Of a stretch of DNA of 64,000 bases, positions 60,715 to 64,000 are shown one piece after another. Below the pieces are notes generated by a model. It was given only the letters and a program-made list of their open reading frames with translations, ran no database searches and was not told the DNA's origin. The DNA comes from Trichomonas tenax (lineage: Eukaryota > Parabasalia > Trichomonadida > Trichomonadidae). The position numbers and the translations under genes were made by a program. Within the stretch, counting starts at the first letter, position 1, and every line of letters starts with the position of its first letter. Location: assembly GCA_023091735.1 (NCBI GenBank), contig JALKBU010000053.1, positions 1 through 64,000 of the forward strand, read 5' to 3'.

Positions 60715-61518
60715 ATTTTGATAAAATGAAGTGAAATTGAAATGTTTTTGTCAACATTTCCTATCGGCAATGATGAATATTTTGTGATATAGTTTTAATG
60801 TTCAGGTGAAATAAATCATGTTTCAAATTTTTCAAATGATTCATCAACAGAATTCTAATCTTAATTGACTGACTGTATAAAAAGAGAAAAAAAAACATTT
60901 TAAAGAGCAGTATAAGAAAATGGATTTACTGTATTATTTTAGCGTAACGTTTGCAATGAAATTATTGAATGAAATTACATTTTGGAAAGTTCGTTGTATC
61001 TCACTTTTGCCAAAAAAATACGTTTTTTTGGAACATCAAATTCATCTCAAAAAGAGGTGAAGTCTCAAATTCTGTGGCAATAATAAATCATTGTATGATT
61101 GTCAAACCGAAAAGTGTTGAATGCTTTGATCATTACATCGATTTAAGGAATGTGCAAAAATTTCAATTATACAGATGTGGAGGGATTTTTTATCCTTCCA
61201 TCTCCTATCGCCGTGGGAGTTCGGATTTTATTACGATCCTCAAGGCTCGACTTGTATGTGACGTAAACTATTCAAAATAAACCCCATCATGCTACGTCTA
61301 TGCCAGATGCCTGCAGTATCATATTTTGAGCATTTCTTAATTTTTTCAAAACCAAAAGTGAATTATTTTAACCTTTCTGTGTACAGCCTTACATGATTGG
61401 TATTTTCATGATTTTCTTTTTTGGTCAACATTTTATTCATAAACAATGGATATTTGCATTCAAAAACAGTCAAAAAAGTGGAGAACTCATATACAATGTT
61501 TTTAGCGTACAAAATAAT
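60715..61518. other. AT-rich spacer with a repeat relic
   Basis: No gene is supported. A plus-strand frame (60969-61280) has no family features. Within it, 61190-61255 (tcctatcgccg, cggattttattacgatcctc) is a relative of the 10253-10329 repeat arm. The sequence tgacgtaaac near 61260 resembles the recurrent intergenic word. Confidence 0.4.
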
Positions 61519-64000
61519 TTATAAAACTAATTTGGAAAGATTTTCAAGAACCTTTGGTGTAATGAATGGCAGCTTAATTGGTGTATTTGATGGAATGTAT
61601 TCCTTAGTGTTGATAACGAGACTCCATTTCTCCTGAAGGTCGACATCAAGGTCAACGAACTTGCGGACTCCAGGATCTTGAGTGACAACAATCGGGAATG
61701 GCTTCTTCACTTTTTCTTGCTCCTTGAGGTTCAATCGCACCTTTGATAACGCCTTGAGCAATCTAACGTGGACAGGAAGAATTCCCATCATGCATTCTGA
61801 TCTAAGGCCCATTGCTAGTGTTGAGAATGGTGTTAAATCAAGGCCTGTTGAGCAATCAATCAACAAACAAATTAATCTCATCACAGTTTCACGCAATTGA
61901 GCTTCTTTCTTCGTTGTATGGACAAACTGAGAAAGGAAATTAACGAGACTCTGCTTAATTGGATTATCGAAATCCTTCAGCACTTCATATGCAGATGTGC
62001 GGTTTGTAATTGATTGTGGATGGATTGGGAAGTCATCGATCTCCAAGAGTCTGATTAACTTGGAGTTTGCTTGTGAAACAAGCATTGATTTATCTGCTTT
62101 CATGATAACATTCCCCCATCCAGGACGCGTTTTCTCGGTGATAATAGAATCGAGCATAAGAGGCAAGAATCCAGAGAATGTTGGTGGATTAATGAGATTG
62201 TTAACTTGTCTGTCAAACGTCTTTGAAATTACTGCGAGCGCTGATTCGATGATGTCTTCTGCCCTATAGTCATTAAAGGAGAGGAATGCGACAGCATCCC
62301 AGAACTGTCCAGCTGTAGGAATACCAATAGATATCAATGAAAGAGAGGCGCTAATTGTCTTTAATCTTGGCATCAGAAATTCATCAGACATATTAGTCCC
62401 ATCCTGGATTTCGAATGCAGCATTCTTATAACCGCCGGTCTCATTATCCGGGCAAGTGTGTTCAATGTGCTTGCCGAGGAGTGAGAGGGCATGACTAGAA
62501 ACGCTGCTGTCTGGAACGCGAGCCCACTTGAGCAGTAATTGGTACTCTATCTCGACGTTATACGATTCTGCATATTTCTCCTTCAGCTTGCTTGAGTTGA
62601 TTCCAAGGGCACTTGCAGCAGCAATGACATCAACAATGCAGGCATTAGCACTCTTAACAACAGCTGGTGGAGCATTAACAAGCGCATCCACGGCAAATGA
62701 AGTGATTTTCTTGAATCGCGGTGTGTTATCGATAATGCAGAAGAAAGGTGGCGTTGTGAACCTTGAAACAGCAATTAGCGAGAATAATGGTGACTTTGAC
62801 AGCAAGAAAGCAAGGATCTGGCGAGCTTTATCAGGATTTGTTTCAACAAGAGAAACCAAATAAGCGAAGAACAAATCATGCGAATATTGGGACTTGGATG
62901 TGATGATAAAAATAACTTTGTTAACTGCCGAACTTTGTGGAACTTGGCAAATCAACTTAAACATATCAAGTGGCCTCAAGCATCTGAATAGAGGCAGTGT
63001 CTTTGCTGTAACCATTTCAACTCCATGGGAAATAGCCACATCATTGAGCCATGGAATAACCATCTGCATCATCTTCTGGTTCTTCTGCACCATCTTCATT
63101 GCACGCGCAATGAACTGCTCACTGCAAAATGGCATTGCTTTTGCAAGCATTGCTGTTGTCTTATCAAGCTCTTGCTCAAGAACAACGCTCAGTGGCCTCG
63201 TCAAGTATCGCTTGAGAACAAGCATCTGCTTGAAAACTTCAACAGCAACTTGTGTATCATTGGCAGTAATTGTTGTTAAAGAAACTGCGGCAAGAGTATC
63301 TAGAGCCTGAGGTCTGATTGATGGAGAAGATTCCTCGAGGAGATAGAAGAATGCAAGAGCGATGAAATCACCAGTATGATTATAAATGAACTCAGAGAAA
63401 GGACCACTTGGAACGCCATTGGCTGAGAAATACCACTCCTTCAAGTAATTGTCTGGTTGACCGAAGTGGCCGAACATTCCTCCAAATGCACCAAAGAACT
63501 GAGGCTCAGTTTCACTCAGCATAAGGAATTTATCGGCATTCTTGTCAAAAGCCCATCTGAAGAGTGGAGAAAGTAAACTTGATTGTGTGATTATCTCATT
63601 ATTTAACATTCTTTCGATGGCTTCTTCATTGGGCTGCAAAACAGTTAAGACAGCTTTATAGCAATCAATGCAGAGATCCGACATTAGCCCTCCTTGGTTC
63701 ATGATGAAAGGAAGTGTATCATACCATGAAGTTCCTTCGCAGTTATAATTCATCTTTGGAAGTACTGTCTTAACACAAGGGAAAGGAGAGTGTGTGTTGA
63801 TAGTCATTTCGTTGTAGAATCTGTTGAAAATGGTTTTTCCCGTTATCAGCTGATAAATCATCGCCATTTTTGCTGGATCATTTTCTTCAAATTTGTTGAA
63901 GATTGCGCCAAGCATCTGGTTGACGTATGGAATTAATTTGTAGTGATCATCATATTCAGCAACAAGCAGTGAAAGTCTGAATGATGTAGGACCGAGCAAT
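61519..64000 (-). CDS. Furry/Mor2-like giant protein, 3' part (start outside window)
   Basis: 826 residues are visible. The frame runs out of the right edge of the window without an ATG, so the N-terminus is missing. The protein is wholly helical. The stretch CSEQFIARAMKMVQKNQKMMQMVIPWLNDVAI resembles the Furry/Tao3/Mor2 signature in which a hydrophobic helix precedes a LLPWV-x-N-I motif. The following C-terminal arrays and the IPTAGQFWDAVAFLSFNDY segment are compatible with cell-morphogenesis C-terminal regions. Furry-family proteins scaffold NDR kinases with MOB and control polarity, flagella and cytoskeleton. Most family members exceed 2,000 residues. Assignment is moderate and depends on the unseen N-terminal half. 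Confidence 0.45.
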   Translation of the reverse strand, partial: LLGPTSFRLSLLVAEYDDHYKLIPYVNQMLGAIFNKFEENDPAKMAMIYQLITGKTIFNRFYNEMTINTHSPFPCVKTVLPKMNYNCEGTSWYDTLPFIMNQGGLMSDLCIDCYKAVLTVLQPNEEAIERMLNNEIITQSSLLSPLFRWAFDKNADKFLMLSETEPQFFGAFGGMFGHFGQPDNYLKEWYFSANGVPSGPFSEFIYNHTGDFIALAFFYLLEESSPSIRPQALDTLAAVSLTTITANDTQVAVEVFKQMLVLKRYLTRPLSVVLEQELDKTTAMLAKAMPFCSEQFIARAMKMVQKNQKMMQMVIPWLNDVAISHGVEMVTAKTLPLFRCLRPLDMFKLICQVPQSSAVNKVIFIITSKSQYSHDLFFAYLVSLVETNPDKARQILAFLLSKSPLFSLIAVSRFTTPPFFCIIDNTPRFKKITSFAVDALVNAPPAVVKSANACIVDVIAAASALGINSSKLKEKYAESYNVEIEYQLLLKWARVPDSSVSSHALSLLGKHIEHTCPDNETGGYKNAAFEIQDGTNMSDEFLMPRLKTISASLSLISIGIPTAGQFWDAVAFLSFNDYRAEDIIESALAVISKTFDRQVNNLINPPTFSGFLPLMLDSIITEKTRPGWGNVIMKADKSMLVSQANSKLIRLLEIDDFPIHPQSITNRTSAYEVLKDFDNPIKQSLVNFLSQFVHTTKKEAQLRETVMRLICLLIDCSTGLDLTPFSTLAMGLRSECMMGILPVHVRLLKALSKVRLNLKEQEKVKKPFPIVVTQDPGVRKFVDLDVDLQEKWSLVINTKEYIPSNTPIKLPFITPKVLENLSKLVL

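Noticed and set aside
60969..61280. 103-codon frame overlapping the repeat relic
   Set aside because: Its middle matches a non-coding dispersed repeat, so the frame is accidental.
1..64000. tRNA, rRNA or CRISPR elements
   Set aside because: I looked for tRNA T-arm words (GGTTCGAATC-like) and regular spacers. The only T-arm-like hits fall inside protein genes, and no regular direct-repeat/spacer array exists.

Overview
The window looks like nuclear DNA of a trichomonad (parabasalid) protist. Evidence: long intronless genes on both strands separated by very AT-rich spacers; Inr-like TCAYTW motifs 3-17 nt upstream of some start codons; BspA-like leucine-rich-repeat sequences; divergent protein kinases; and a strong codon bias (ACA Thr, CCA Pro, AAG Lys) in the abundant-protein genes. 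Trichomonas versus Tritrichomonas cannot be decided from the sequence. No tRNA, rRNA, CRISPR or prokaryotic operon was seen.

Layout. 0.5-8 kb: a DEDDy 3'-5' exonuclease with C2H2 fingers (-), a decayed BspA-like gene (+), a degenerate tandem repeat, a zinc-dependent phospholipase C-like secreted protein (+) and a CAMK-like kinase without an ATG (-). 8-14 kb: mostly non-coding, with a long inverted-repeat structure (10.25-11.38 kb), a ubiquitin-like protein gene (+), and a 626-bp foldback element with 15-bp direct repeats (13.18-13.81 kb). 14-25 kb: a coiled-coil protein, a Pro/Gln-rich protein, TBL2-like (-), exportin-like (-), a divergent ribosomal P0-like gene with two in-frame stops (+), and ADA2 (-) with a frame break in its ZZ finger. 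25-33.5 kb: a broken BspA-like gene, an ER thioredoxin-fold protein, a 2.2-kb spacer with tandem repeats, a remarkable triple purine nucleoside phosphorylase, and CCDC25. 33.7-53 kb: a MED12-like giant (-), a kinase (+), glycogen phosphorylase (-), a 2,576-residue HECT ubiquitin ligase (-) and a mitotic-type cyclin (+). 53-64 kb: a broken ankyrin-type gene, IFT122 (+), a small GYF-like protein (-), a broken three-helix membrane protein, and the 3' part of a Furry-like giant (-).

The genes do not form one pathway. They are housekeeping genes (transcription cofactors, ubiquitin ligase, cyclin, glycogen and purine metabolism, intraflagellar transport) mixed with lineage-specific repeat-protein relics.

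Most interesting: (1) one polypeptide with three PNP-fold units. Only unit 1 keeps the catalytic residues, and only unit 3 keeps the Phe-Gly-x-Arg-Phe-Pro loop that in trimeric PNPs reaches into the neighbouring active site. This suggests a single-chain trimer with divided labour. (2) An 11-bp intergenic motif, TGACATGTAAA and close variants, which recurs many times, clusters upstream of several genes, and also lies inside the terminal inverted repeats of the foldback element, so a transposon may have seeded promoter elements. (3) Several otherwise intact genes interrupted by only one to three nonsense or frameshift lesions.
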